DNA from: Stigmatella aurantiaca
GTDB lineage: Bacteria > Myxococcota > Myxococcia > Myxococcales > Myxococcaceae
Length of the DNA: 64,000 nucleotides
NCBI RefSeq assembly: GCF_900109545.1
Contig: NZ_FOAP01000005.1
Coordinates: 62,001-126,000, forward strand
Reading direction: 5' to 3'
Shown here: positions 46,701-54,631 of the stretch, piece by piece
Layout: every line of letters begins with the position of its first letter
Position numbering within the stretch: position 1 is the stretch's first letter
The notes under the pieces: generated by a model
The model's database searches: none
Told to the model about the DNA's origin: nothing
What the model saw: only the letters and a program-made list of their open reading frames with translations
Position numbers and translations under genes: made by a program

Positions 46701-46830
46701 CGCGGAGGTGCAACGGCCCCTGGCCACTGTCGTCATCGGAGGCGTCCTGTCGTCGGCCGTGCTGACGCTGCTGGTGCTGCCCGTCCTCTATGCCGTGCTC
46801 GGCACCGGCCAGAAGCCGCAGGAGCCGTGA
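43756..46830 (+). CDS. Heavy-metal efflux RND transporter (CusA/CzcA family)
   Basis: A 1024-residue inner-membrane pump with 12 expected transmembrane helices and two large periplasmic loops. Family marks are the N-terminal SLHHRGVVLLGTLALALSG, ALPDTTPPQVQVNTLAPALTPVEVERQLTVPIE, TM4 GAIDFGLVVDSSVILVENAERR with its Asp pair for proton relay, and the C-terminal RLRPVLMTSAVAALGFVPMA. Length is normal. It exports monovalent or divalent metal ions with the proton gradient. The methionine pairs typical of copper-specific CusA were not checked in detail, so the ion is open. No outer-membrane TolC-type gene accompanies it here. Confidence 0.92.
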   Translation: MLTRLIDWSLHHRGVVLLGTLALALSGVLSFQALPLDALPDTTPPQVQVNTLAPALTPVEVERQLTVPIEQALAGLPQLEQMRSLSKPGLSQVTLQFGDGTDVWFARQQVSERLGHVSLPQGIERPTLGPVATGLGEIFHYLVKSRTRSLTELRTLQDRVIAPALRGVPGVAEVNSWGGEEKQWHVVVEPRRLQQFHLSLGDLYQALEANNANVGGGRVEQAGAARLVLGVGALEGGAAVEEVTVAARDGVPVRVRDVAQVRVGPALRQGATTADGEGEAVLGLGFMRMGENSHAVSQALAQRLEEVRQRLPPDVQVDIVYARTELVEQVLRTVRNNLLEGALLVVAILFVFLGHWRAGLIVAAAIPLSLLFAFNAMVPLGIAGTLMSLGAIDFGLVVDSSVILVENAERRLAEDAGRRGVLEVVRDAAVEVRKPTLFGELIILVVYLPILTLEGVEGKLFRPLALTLIFALLGSALLSMTLMPVLASFVLKPGRGPHREPRLVALLQRLYRPVLDGALRHGRAVLAGAALLTVGAAGAALGLGSEFVPRLSEGTLVINTVRLAEVSLAESIRYGGHIEALLRGKFPDEVKRVWTRTGTAEVATDPMGLELSDVFITLHPRAQWTRAGTQEELVAEMKAELADLPGMRMAFLQPIEMRVNEMLAGVRGDVAIKLFGEDLDLLKAKAQEVEALVRPLPGAADVTVEQVTGQPILHVTVDRAAVARYGIPARDVLDVVEAVGGRRVGDVREGERRVELAVRLAEEYRQNPAQLATVSVVAPDGVRVPLGRLATFREVSGPTTVQREGGQRRLVIQANVRGRDLGGFVEEVRRTLDAKLELPTGYAVRLGGSFEHLERARQRLLLVVPVALALIFLLLYVTYGRVRDALRIFAGVPFAMVGGVLALLVRGLPFSISAAVGFVALSGVSVLGDMVLVSRVRQLLGRGLAPGEAIREAALSRLRPVLMTSAVAALGFVPMAFHTGVGAEVQRPLATVVIGGVLSSAVLTLLVLPVLYAVLGTGQKPQEP

Positions 46831-47054
46831 TTGAATCCTGCCAGAAGAGCCTCTCAGCAAACGTCAGGCGTTACCCTCACACTCCGACAGAATAGAACTT
46901 TCCGGAATCTGAACACCTGTGCGGCCTTACTCGCAAGAATTCGATAATGCTTTCGATTCGAGGGAGGACGGGAGGATAATCCAGTCTCCCATGCTAGAGA
47001 GGCTCGGCGGTGGGGCCGGGCCACCTGGTCATTCATACGGAACGGAGCCGCACC

Positions 47055-49715
47055 ATGGTTGCTCGAACACTCGTGCACCTGCTGGGGGAGACGCCTCTCT
47101 TTCTGTTCGAGATCGCGGGCCTCAGCGAAAAGCTCAAGGTGGTCCGTTTCTCTGGCGTGGAGGGGATGTCGCGCTTGTTCGAGTTCCAGGTGGAAATCGC
47201 CTGCGAAAATCAGGACCTGGACTTCTCGCAGGTGGTGGGCAAACCGGGAAGGCTGAAGCTCGCGGGTGAACGGGCCCCCCGGCATGTCGAAGGAATCGTC
47301 AGCCGGTTCGAGCAGGTGAGCGAACGGCCACGCCATGCCATTTACCGTGCTACGTTGGTGCCGCGCGTCTGGCGGCTGCGGCACCGCCATGACTGCCGGA
47401 TCTTCCAGAAGCTGGACACCCAGGCGATTCTCAAGAAAGTCTTCGAGACAGCAGGGATCCCCTCCGACGGGGTGCGCTTCTCGCTCACAGGCAATTACGA
47501 GCCGCGCGACTACTGCGTGCAGTACCGGGAGTCAGACTGGGATTTCGCCAGCCGGCTCATGGAAGAGGACGGCATCTTCTATTTCTTCGAGCACCACGAG
47601 GACAAACACGTCCTGGTGCTCGGAGACAAGGAATCAGCCCTCAAGCCCATCGAAGGAACAGATTCCCTGCCCTTCCACCGGCCCACCGGCACCCCTGTGC
47701 AGGAGGACCACGTCGCGCGCTTCAGCTACGTCCAACAGGTGCGGCCAGGGCGAGCCGTCCTGCGTGATTTCAACTTCAAGAAGCCTGCGCTGCCCATGGA
47801 GGCCTCCCAATCGGCGGCCGTGGATGCGGACCTGGAAGTGTATGACTCGCCAGGAGAATATCAGGACCCCGGACGAGGCTCGCCCGCAAAGGGCACCACC
47901 CTTGCGAAGCTCAGGCTGGAAGCCTGGCAAGCCTCCAGACTGGAGGCCCAGGGCGAAAGTGATTGCGAGCGCCTGGTACCGGGACGGCTGTTCAACCTGA
48001 AAGAGCACTCGCGCGGGGATTACAACGCACGCTATCTGCTCACCCAGGTGAACCACACGGGCTACCAGCCTCAAGTCTTGGAGGAAGAGGCCTCCCAGGA
48101 AGAGTTCCGCTATTCCAATCACTTCACCTGTATCCCAGAGAAGGTGCCCTACCGCCCCGAGCGGCTCACCCCCAGGCCCCATATCCGAGGCGGACAAACA
48201 GCGGTGGTGGTGGGGCCCTCGGGCGAAGAGATTCACGTGGACGAGTGGGGCCGGGTGAAGGTGCAGTTCCACTGGGACCGGCAGGGAAAGATGGACGCGG
48301 ACAGCTCCTGCTGGGTGCGCGTCAGTCAGCTCTGGGCTGGCGAGCAATGGGGGCGCATGTTCCTTCCACGCATCGGCCAGGAAGTGATTGTCGACTTTAT
48401 CGAAGGGGATCCCGACCGCCCCATCATCACGGGCCGGCTCTTCAACGGCAACAACCTGGTGCCCTACGAACTGCCGAAGGAGAAAACCAAGAGTACCCTC
48501 AAGTCCAACTCCTCGCAGGGTGGAAACGGCTACAACGAGCTGCGGTTCGAGGATGAGAAGAAGAAGGAGCAGCTCTTCATGCACGCCGAGAGGAACATGG
48601 ACGTGCACGTGAAGAACGACTCGTTCGAGACCATCCTGAACGACCGGCACCAGACGATTGGCAGCGCGGGGAAAAAGGGGAAGGTGGGGGACCAGAACGA
48701 ACAGGTGTACCGGGACAAGAGCCTGACAGTGCACCGCCACAGCCAGGAGCACGTGGGGGGGGACCTGAAGCTGAAGGTGGGGGGGATCGATGAGGGACAG
48801 GGCAATGTGGACATCATCATCCAGTCCCACCGGGTGGAATTGGTTCACAAGGACAGTCACCTGCACGTTCAAGAGAGTCTTCTGGAGAAGGTAGACGGCA
48901 GCCACTCCCTGCAGGTCGGCAAGAGCCTGCACGTGCACGTGGGCCAACTCAACGCCGTCGAGACCGGCAAGGAAGTCCACTTCAAGTCCACCAAGATCGT
49001 CATCGAGGCGGCCAAAGGAATCACCCTCAAGGGGCCTGGGGGGTTCATCACCATCGACGCGGGCGGCATCGCAATCAAGGGCAACAAGGTATTGCTCAAC
49101 AGCGGCGGCTCGGCCCTTTCCGGCAGTGGCGTGAAGCCGGTGACCCCGCAGGAGGCAGCGGCCGCTGAGCCTGCCGTGCCTGCCTTGGCGGACAACGGAA
49201 AGGTGCGGCCTCGCACAGGGGGCGGTGGAACCAGCACCTCCAGCGCGCCCAAACCCTCAAAGAAGGAAGCCGGCCCCGCCTGGAACACCGAAAAGCAACG
49301 GTTGGCGGCCCTCCCGATCCAGGACTTCCGGCAGCAAACCCAGTCGCTCCACAGCGCCAAGCGAGGGGCGGCATTCGAAGCGTGGATGCACCACAATCAT
49401 CCCACCTTCCAGGCTGCGGGCCGCAAAACCTTCCAGGCGCTCCAAAGCAACGTTCAGTGCGACAAGTGGGTCAACAGCGACAAACAGCAAATCTGGGACT
49501 TCAAGCACTACAAGGCCAATCAGCTCAACCGAAACCTGAGCGGCCACGCCAAGAAACAACTCAAAACCTATTCCGACTTGGTGGACGCAGCCGAGGCCAA
49601 AGGCATCCACTATGTCTTCTCGGAAAAGCCCAGCAGCAAGCTAAGAAACTCTCTCGGCAAAAAAGGCGTCACCGTCAACTACATTGATAATTCGGGCAAC
49701 ATTGCCTCTTCCTAG
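47055..49715 (+). CDS. vgrG: VgrG spike protein with a C-terminal toxin-like domain
   Basis: An 886-residue VgrG. Residues 1 to about 480 are the gp27/gp5-like trunk (HDCRIFQKLDTQAILKKVFETAG, DYCVQYRESDWDFASRLMEEDGIFYFFEHHE), followed by the gp5/OB segment (IHVDEWGRVKVQFHWDRQG) and a beta-helix to about residue 690. A Pro/Ser-rich linker leads to an extra C-terminal domain (about 745-886) not found in the second VgrG. It contains E775, D803 and DFK at 815-817 in a IWDFKHYK strand, similar to a PD-(D/E)xK nuclease core. It would be delivered by a type VI system as a specialised effector. The start is ATG 47055. Confidence 0.88.
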   Translation: MVARTLVHLLGETPLFLFEIAGLSEKLKVVRFSGVEGMSRLFEFQVEIACENQDLDFSQVVGKPGRLKLAGERAPRHVEGIVSRFEQVSERPRHAIYRATLVPRVWRLRHRHDCRIFQKLDTQAILKKVFETAGIPSDGVRFSLTGNYEPRDYCVQYRESDWDFASRLMEEDGIFYFFEHHEDKHVLVLGDKESALKPIEGTDSLPFHRPTGTPVQEDHVARFSYVQQVRPGRAVLRDFNFKKPALPMEASQSAAVDADLEVYDSPGEYQDPGRGSPAKGTTLAKLRLEAWQASRLEAQGESDCERLVPGRLFNLKEHSRGDYNARYLLTQVNHTGYQPQVLEEEASQEEFRYSNHFTCIPEKVPYRPERLTPRPHIRGGQTAVVVGPSGEEIHVDEWGRVKVQFHWDRQGKMDADSSCWVRVSQLWAGEQWGRMFLPRIGQEVIVDFIEGDPDRPIITGRLFNGNNLVPYELPKEKTKSTLKSNSSQGGNGYNELRFEDEKKKEQLFMHAERNMDVHVKNDSFETILNDRHQTIGSAGKKGKVGDQNEQVYRDKSLTVHRHSQEHVGGDLKLKVGGIDEGQGNVDIIIQSHRVELVHKDSHLHVQESLLEKVDGSHSLQVGKSLHVHVGQLNAVETGKEVHFKSTKIVIEAAKGITLKGPGGFITIDAGGIAIKGNKVLLNSGGSALSGSGVKPVTPQEAAAAEPAVPALADNGKVRPRTGGGGTSTSSAPKPSKKEAGPAWNTEKQRLAALPIQDFRQQTQSLHSAKRGAAFEAWMHHNHPTFQAAGRKTFQALQSNVQCDKWVNSDKQQIWDFKHYKANQLNRNLSGHAKKQLKTYSDLVDAAEAKGIHYVFSEKPSSKLRNSLGKKGVTVNYIDNSGNIASS
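48501..48838. repeat. Inverted repeat arm within the first vgrG
   Basis: This 338-base stretch matches the reverse complement of 52692-53029 with 10 mismatches and no gap by hand alignment (97 percent). Nearly all differences are silent. It encodes the gp5-like part of the spike. The rest of the two genes is clearly more diverged. Confidence 0.9.
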
Positions 49716-49723
49716 GAACTACC

Positions 49724-50428
49724 GTGTCTTCCATCCAATTGGTTTTTCAAGCAAAAATTGAAACATGGTCATCCCATGGTGTTCTGGAGCGTGTCATTCA
49801 AAATACTTCGTCGGGAGCCTACGGGTTTCTCCCGGCCACCGCTTACATCAACGACACCAATCAAGGCAAAGCCCTTAGCACCCATCTCCCCCGTATCCTG
49901 CAACGGGTAGCCGCTGGGAGCATCGAGGAACTCACCCTGAGCGCGGGTGGCAGTGAAGCGCCTCCCTTGGTCAACCTGAGCTGGGGCAATGAACCCAACA
50001 CTTTATGCACATTGACCCTGGAGAAGCCGCTCTTCTCTGGATGGGGCACTCCCCAAGGAGTAGATGAACTCGTCCAACTCGCCGAGAAGCTCATTGCAGA
50101 CAGTCATGCAGAGTATGCCTTCGTTCATGAAGAGGAGGGCTGGTTCAAACTGCACAACGAGCGCTTCGGACGCCTTTTGATGATTCGCAGTTGTGCGCGA
50201 GGGCCTTTCTGGCTGACCTATTACTGCAGTGCATACGTCCACCGGTTGGGAGGAGCAGCCAAATTGCTCTCGGCACCTGTCCATCGCGCCCTTCAACTGG
50301 GAGACGGCGGTGTGCTCCTTTTGTCACATCCGGAGCCTCTTCATATGGATGAAGAACCGCAGCGCAGCGAACTGCAGCGGCTTTACGAATACTTGAAGTC
50401 TCTTGCGCCTTCGGAGAACAAGCCGTGA
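49724..50428 (+). CDS. Putative immunity protein for the VgrG toxin domain
   Basis: A 234-residue cytoplasmic protein that starts eight bases after the vgrG stop. No signal peptide, membrane helix or enzymatic motif is visible; it is mixed alpha/beta with many aromatic residues. No family is recognised. Its position directly after a toxin-bearing VgrG is the usual place of the cognate immunity gene. Base composition is lower in GC than the trunk of vgrG, as often seen for exchangeable effector-immunity cassettes. Its stop overlaps the next start by four bases. Confidence 0.55.
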   Translation: MSSIQLVFQAKIETWSSHGVLERVIQNTSSGAYGFLPATAYINDTNQGKALSTHLPRILQRVAAGSIEELTLSAGGSEAPPLVNLSWGNEPNTLCTLTLEKPLFSGWGTPQGVDELVQLAEKLIADSHAEYAFVHEEEGWFKLHNERFGRLLMIRSCARGPFWLTYYCSAYVHRLGGAAKLLSAPVHRALQLGDGGVLLLSHPEPLHMDEEPQRSELQRLYEYLKSLAPSENKP

Positions 50429-51021
50429 GCACCCTTCTCGACGCCTTCTGTGAGGACAGCGAAGGGCTCTTGGATGACCATCCAGAACTCGATGCTCGCA
50501 GCGTGAGTGCTGGCAGCGAGCGCATTCCCCGGCTCCTGTTCGTGACGCAGGAAGCAGACTTCTTCCAAGGGCGCTGGCCTCACCCCTTCGCGGCCCTCGA
50601 AGAACGCCACCAACTGGCGGATGTGCTCTTCGGCAGGCTCCTCGACGCGGACGAGGTCATCCTCGATGCGGAAGGCGCCGCACGCTACCTGGAGCAACTC
50701 ATCCTGCTCCTCCAGACGCCCCCTCTGGAGATTCCCCCCACCTATCTCTTCTCCTCCCCAAAGGGCGAACTCTTTCCGGAAGTCCGCCTGGGGGGCTCCC
50801 TCCGGGCACAAGCAGGATTCGACCACTGCGTGCGGATCGATGCCGCGGCGAAGTCAGCCCAGGATTTGCGTGGCCAGACATCCTTGGACACGGCTTCCGG
50901 AACCCTGCGGATCCTGCAGCAGTCCATGGCCAGCTACTGTGGCAATGACTTTGCCAATCTCTTGAAGGTCGCGAAGACAGCACAGCGGTACGGGAGAGGC
51001 TTCGTGCTCACCATCACGTGA
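50425..51021 (+). CDS. Small protein of the effector cassette, possible second immunity protein
   Basis: A 198-residue protein. It begins with GTG at 50425, overlapping the preceding stop as GTGA, so the two genes are translated together. It is acidic, has no signal peptide and shows no known motif; a Leu-rich helix (AARYLEQLILLLQTPP) lies near residue 80. It could be a duplicate immunity factor, a chaperone or a partner of the preceding protein. The gene faces the FHA-DUF4123 gene end to end with 13 bases between. Confidence 0.5.
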   Translation: MSTLLDAFCEDSEGLLDDHPELDARSVSAGSERIPRLLFVTQEADFFQGRWPHPFAALEERHQLADVLFGRLLDADEVILDAEGAARYLEQLILLLQTPPLEIPPTYLFSSPKGELFPEVRLGGSLRAQAGFDHCVRIDAAAKSAQDLRGQTSLDTASGTLRILQQSMASYCGNDFANLLKVAKTAQRYGRGFVLTIT

Positions 51022-51034
51022 AGCCACTGGGCCC

Positions 51035-51895
51035 TCAACTCTTCGGCTCCACGAAGGGAATCTCGACGAGTTCCCCGCTTGTGCCACTGAGGATGAAGCG
51101 TTCGACTTCACCAAAGAACTCTTTCTTCATGTCCGGCTGACAAGTCGGAAGGAAGATGTGGAGCACGCGCGGATCGTAGAAGCGAAAATAGAGTCGGCCC
51201 TCGATGCTCTCCGCCTCCACCATGAGCAGTTTGCGAAAGTGCCGCCGGACCTGGAGGACGGGGAGTGGGCTGGTCAGATAGATTCCCCAGGCGGCCGCCC
51301 ACCCCTCCTGCACCAGGGCCTCTAGCAACCACGAGTCCTTGTTGGGCAAGCTCACCAGGTACGGGGCCATCCCGGCCAGCGCTTCGCCCTTGGGCCCCTC
51401 ATACAACGAGCAATACGGTTCTACCGACTCGTGCAACAGTTCGAGGATACGAGGGGAGCGCGCGGCGTCCAGGATGGCATACAGCGGCGTCTTCTGGCCT
51501 CGCAGGCACTCCAGGGCTTGGGCCTTGTGAGCGGCCACCTCAGGGAGATCTGGCTGAGCGGGCGGCGAGGGAGGTGTCGTCCGCTCGAGATACACGGAGA
51601 AATCCGTCTGTCCCGCGCGCAGCCAGCTTCCGTTGAACACCTCACCGTGCTCCACGGGCTCGCCCTCCAGCAAGGTCCCGGAGGGCCCCTTGAGATCATG
51701 CATCCAGGCCCGCCTGCCGCTCCAGGCGAGTTCGAACTGCTCCGCCGCCATGTGCGCATCGTGCGGCAGGCCCAAGCCCTCGGCTGGGGCTCGCCCCACC
51801 CGCAGCACCTGGCCGGGCGCGATGAGGGTCTTCTGGTAGGCCATCTGTCCCCAGCGCACCTGGAGGATGGCGTGACGCTTGGTGTCCGTGCTCAT
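51035..51895 (-). CDS. FHA-DUF4123 fusion, type VI effector adaptor
   Basis: A 286-residue protein. Residues 1-105 look like an FHA domain (VLRVGRAPAEGLGLPHD, WMHDLKGPSGTLLEGEPV, with the G-R and the S/G-T-x-(L/V) features). Residues about 125-275 match DUF4123, the Tap/TEC-type adaptors that load effectors onto VgrG (LYAILDAARSPRILELLHES, APYLVSL, YFRFYDPRVLHIFLP). It has no signal peptide. It is encoded in the same direction as the second VgrG and the PAAR gene, directly downstream of them, so it most likely couples an effector to that spike. The FHA could read a phospho-threonine signal. Confidence 0.78.
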   Translation of the reverse strand: MSTDTKRHAILQVRWGQMAYQKTLIAPGQVLRVGRAPAEGLGLPHDAHMAAEQFELAWSGRRAWMHDLKGPSGTLLEGEPVEHGEVFNGSWLRAGQTDFSVYLERTTPPSPPAQPDLPEVAAHKAQALECLRGQKTPLYAILDAARSPRILELLHESVEPYCSLYEGPKGEALAGMAPYLVSLPNKDSWLLEALVQEGWAAAWGIYLTSPLPVLQVRRHFRKLLMVEAESIEGRLYFRFYDPRVLHIFLPTCQPDMKKEFFGEVERFILSGTSGELVEIPFVEPKS

Positions 51896-51905
51896 GGCCG
51901 CCCGC

Positions 51906-52304
51906 TTAACTTCCCGAAGACTGGGCCTGCTGCTGTTTCGCCTTCTCGCATTCTTCGCAGAAGGGCTTGCCGTCGAGGGCCGCGATCGAAAGGGTCAGCC
52001 CCTGCGCGGACGAGCCAATCACCACGGTGGGACAACCGACAACGATGACGCCCCCGTGAGAAGTGGAGTCCCCCAAGCGGGCCGCGGGCTTTCCTCCGAT
52101 GATGACGGAGGACTCGCCCTGCGAGATGGAGTCCGAGACCCCCGGGCCCGTGCACAAGAGCGAATCGCCCACGCGGGCCGCGGGCTGATAGCCAATGAGG
52201 ACCGTGCTCTCTCCCGAGGTCGTGGGTCCCCCCACATGAGGCACGGGACCTGGCTCCACCTTGGGACAAACATGGATGTCGGTGATGCGTGCGGCAGGAG
52301 GCAT
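51906..52304 (-). CDS. PAAR-repeat spike-tip protein
   Basis: A 132-residue PAAR protein that begins MPPAARITDIHVCPK and repeats the pattern (V/I)-(I/L)-I-G-x-x-P-A-A-R-(V/L)-G-D-S, typical of the cone that sharpens the VgrG spike. His and Cys residues needed for the tip metal are present (HVCP, LLCTGPG, SHGGVIVVGCP). The C-terminal 30 residues are an extension with CEEC and a Gln/Ser-rich tail. It lies 14 bases downstream of the second VgrG and 10 bases upstream of the FHA-DUF4123 gene. Confidence 0.9.
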   Translation of the reverse strand: MPPAARITDIHVCPKVEPGPVPHVGGPTTSGESTVLIGYQPAARVGDSLLCTGPGVSDSISQGESSVIIGGKPAARLGDSTSHGGVIVVGCPTVVIGSSAQGLTLSIAALDGKPFCEECEKAKQQQAQSSGS

Positions 52305-52318
52305 GGGGACTCTCCTCT

Positions 52319-54475
52319 CTAAGGAGCGCTTCCGTCGTCTGCGGGGGACGGGACAACCGGCACGGCGGCCACGGCTTCCTTGGGATCGATCGGGCTCACC
52401 CCACTGCCGGAAAGGGCTGTCCCGCCAGTGTTGATCTGCACCAAGGTGCCCTTGATGGCGATGCCGCTTGCATCGATGGTGATGAACCCCCCAGGCCCCT
52501 TGACGGTGATGCCGCTCGCCGCCTCGATGACGATCTGGTCGGACTTGAGGTGCAGTTCCTTGCCGGCCTCCAGCGCATGGACCTCGCCCACCTTCACGTG
52601 CAGATCCTTGGCGACCTGCAGGGAATGGACCCCGTCCACCTTCTCCAGAAGGTTTTGCTGAACGTGCAGGTGGCTGTTCTTCTGGACCAGCTCCACCCGG
52701 TGGGACTGGATGATGATGTCCACGTTGCCCTGCCCCTCATCAATTCCCCCCACCCTCAGCTTCAGGTCCCCCCCCACGTGCTCTTGGCTGTGGCGGTGCA
52801 CCGTCAGGCTCTTGTCCCGGTACACCTGTTCGTTCTGGTCCCCCACCTTCCCCTTTTTCCCCGCGCTGCCAATCGTCTGGTGCCGGTCGTTCAGAATAGT
52901 CTCGAACGAGTCGTTCTTCACGTGCACGTCCATGTTCCTCTCGGCGTGCATGAAGAGCTGCTCCTTCTTCTTCTCATCCTCGAACCGCAGCTCGTTGTAG
53001 CCGTTTCCGCCCTGCGAGGAGTTGGACTTGATGGTGCTCTTCGTCTTGTGCGCGGGCAGCTCGTAAGGCACCAGGTTGGCACCGTTGTACACGCGCCCGA
53101 TGATGAGCGGCCGGTCCGGGTCTCCCTCGATGAAATCGACGATGACCTCCTGGCCAATGCGCGGGATGAACATGGCCCCCCAGCCCTCGCCGGCCCACAG
53201 CTGGCTGACGCGCACCCAGCAGGAGCTGTTCTCGTCCTGCTTTCCCTGCCGGTCCCAGTGGAACTGCACCTTCACCCGGCCCCACTCGTCCACGTGGATC
53301 TCTTCTCCCGAAGGCCCCACCACCACCGCGGTCTGGACGCCCCGGACATAGGGCCTGGGCGTCACCCGCGCGGGCCGGTAGGGCACCTTCTCCGGAATGC
53401 ACGTGAAGTAGTTGGTGTAGCTGAACTCCCCCTGCGGAGCCTCCTCGTCCAGCACCTGGGGCTGGCTGCCTTCATGGCCTACGTGAGTGAGCAGGTAGCG
53501 GCCATTGTAGTCCCCGCGCGAGTGCTCCATGAGCGTGAACAACCGGCCTGGAACCATGCGCTCGCAGTCGCTCTCCCCTTGGGCCTCCATCCGGGAGGCC
53601 TGCCAGGCTTCCAGCCGCAACTTGGCGATGGCGGCGCCCTTGGCCGCGGAGCCACGCCCCGGGTCCTGGTACTCCCCGGGGTAGTCGTACACCTCCAGGT
53701 CCGCATCCACCTCCGCCTCGTGTTGGGCCTCCATGGGCAGCCCGGGCTTCTTGAAGTTGAAGTCCCTCAGGCTCGCACGTCCCGAGCGCACCTGCTGCAT
53801 GCGCCGGAAGCGTGACACGTGGTCTTCCTCCACCACCCCACCGGTCGAGCGGCGGAATGGCAGCAGTTCCACCCCCTCGATGGGCTTGAGGGCCGACTCC
53901 TTGTCTCCGAGCACGAGGACGTGTTTGTCCTCGTGGTGCTCGAAGAAATAGAAGATGCCGTCCTCCTCCATGAGCCGGCTGGCGAAGTCCCAGTCCGACT
54001 CCCGGTACTGCACGCAATAGTCACGCGGCTCATAGCTGCCCATGAGCGAGAAGCGCACCTGGTCGGAGGGGACCCCTGCCGTCTCGAAGACTTTCTTGAG
54101 AATCGCCTGCGTGTCCAGCTTCTGGAAGATCCGGCAGTCGTGACGGTGCAGCAGCCGCCAGACCAGTGGGACCACCGTGGCACGATAGATGGCGTGGCGT
54201 GGCAGCTCGTTGACCTGCTCGAACCGGCTGACGATGCCGTGGACATGCCGGGGCACCAGGTCACCATTGAGCGTCAGCCCCCCCGGCTTGCCCACCACCT
54301 GGGTGAAGTCGAGATCCTGGTTCTCGCAGGCGAGTTCCACCTGGAACTCGAACAGGCTCGACAGCCCCTCCGTGCCGGCGAAGCGGACGACCCTCAGGGG
54401 TTCACCCAATCCATGGACCTCGAACAGGAATAGAGGAGTCTCTCCCAACAGGTGCACGAGTGCCCGAGCAACCAT
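52319..54475 (-). CDS. vgrG: VgrG spike protein without an effector extension
   Basis: A 718-residue VgrG, a close paralogue of the one at 47055-49715 over its whole length. It has the same trunk motifs (HDCRIFQKLDTQAILKKVFETAG, SDWDFASRLMEEDGIFYFFEHH), the OB segment and beta-helix, and ends shortly after the helix without the extra domain. PAAR and FHA-DUF4123 genes follow in the same operon. Through the PAAR and adaptor it could carry a separate cargo. Both vgrG genes point inward and form inverted arms. No ClpV, TssB/C or other core genes are nearby. Confidence 0.93.
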   Translation of the reverse strand: MVARALVHLLGETPLFLFEVHGLGEPLRVVRFAGTEGLSSLFEFQVELACENQDLDFTQVVGKPGGLTLNGDLVPRHVHGIVSRFEQVNELPRHAIYRATVVPLVWRLLHRHDCRIFQKLDTQAILKKVFETAGVPSDQVRFSLMGSYEPRDYCVQYRESDWDFASRLMEEDGIFYFFEHHEDKHVLVLGDKESALKPIEGVELLPFRRSTGGVVEEDHVSRFRRMQQVRSGRASLRDFNFKKPGLPMEAQHEAEVDADLEVYDYPGEYQDPGRGSAAKGAAIAKLRLEAWQASRMEAQGESDCERMVPGRLFTLMEHSRGDYNGRYLLTHVGHEGSQPQVLDEEAPQGEFSYTNYFTCIPEKVPYRPARVTPRPYVRGVQTAVVVGPSGEEIHVDEWGRVKVQFHWDRQGKQDENSSCWVRVSQLWAGEGWGAMFIPRIGQEVIVDFIEGDPDRPLIIGRVYNGANLVPYELPAHKTKSTIKSNSSQGGNGYNELRFEDEKKKEQLFMHAERNMDVHVKNDSFETILNDRHQTIGSAGKKGKVGDQNEQVYRDKSLTVHRHSQEHVGGDLKLRVGGIDEGQGNVDIIIQSHRVELVQKNSHLHVQQNLLEKVDGVHSLQVAKDLHVKVGEVHALEAGKELHLKSDQIVIEAASGITVKGPGGFITIDASGIAIKGTLVQINTGGTALSGSGVSPIDPKEAVAAVPVVPSPADDGSAP
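52692..53029. repeat. Inverted repeat arm within the second vgrG
   Basis: Reverse-complement partner of 48501-48838; see that entry for the match. The arms are separated by about 3.9 kb holding the toxin domain, immunity-like genes, adaptor, PAAR gene and the end of this vgrG. Confidence 0.9.
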
Positions 54476-54545
54476 GGCTCAACTCCATTCCCTTTAGAGA
54501 AGCCGACTCAAGTTCAGGGCCACCCCCCCGAGCCGGCGTTCAGCA

Positions 54546-54573
54546 TGAAGACCGGGGGCGCCCCCAGTCTTCA
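54546..54573. repeat. 28-bp near-perfect palindrome upstream of the second vgrG
   Basis: TGAAGAC and GTCTTCA flank a 12-base GGGGGCGCCCCC core, with only a C/A mismatch pair. It lies about 70 bases upstream of the vgrG start and about 60 bases downstream of the stop of the large surface-protein gene, all on the minus strand. It may be a terminator for that gene, or an operator. A second smaller hairpin (GGGGC/GCCCC, 54608-54619) lies nearby. Confidence 0.6.
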
Positions 54574-54631
54574 CCTTGAGTCTGTTGTCTAGTCAAGATC
54601 CCCTGAGGGGGCAAGCCCCATCAAGGCTGAC

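Noticed and set aside
53000-54475. Second vgrG as part of an insertion sequence
   Set aside because: No transposase, terminal repeats or target-site duplication is seen; duplication of vgrG genes is common in T6SS loci.
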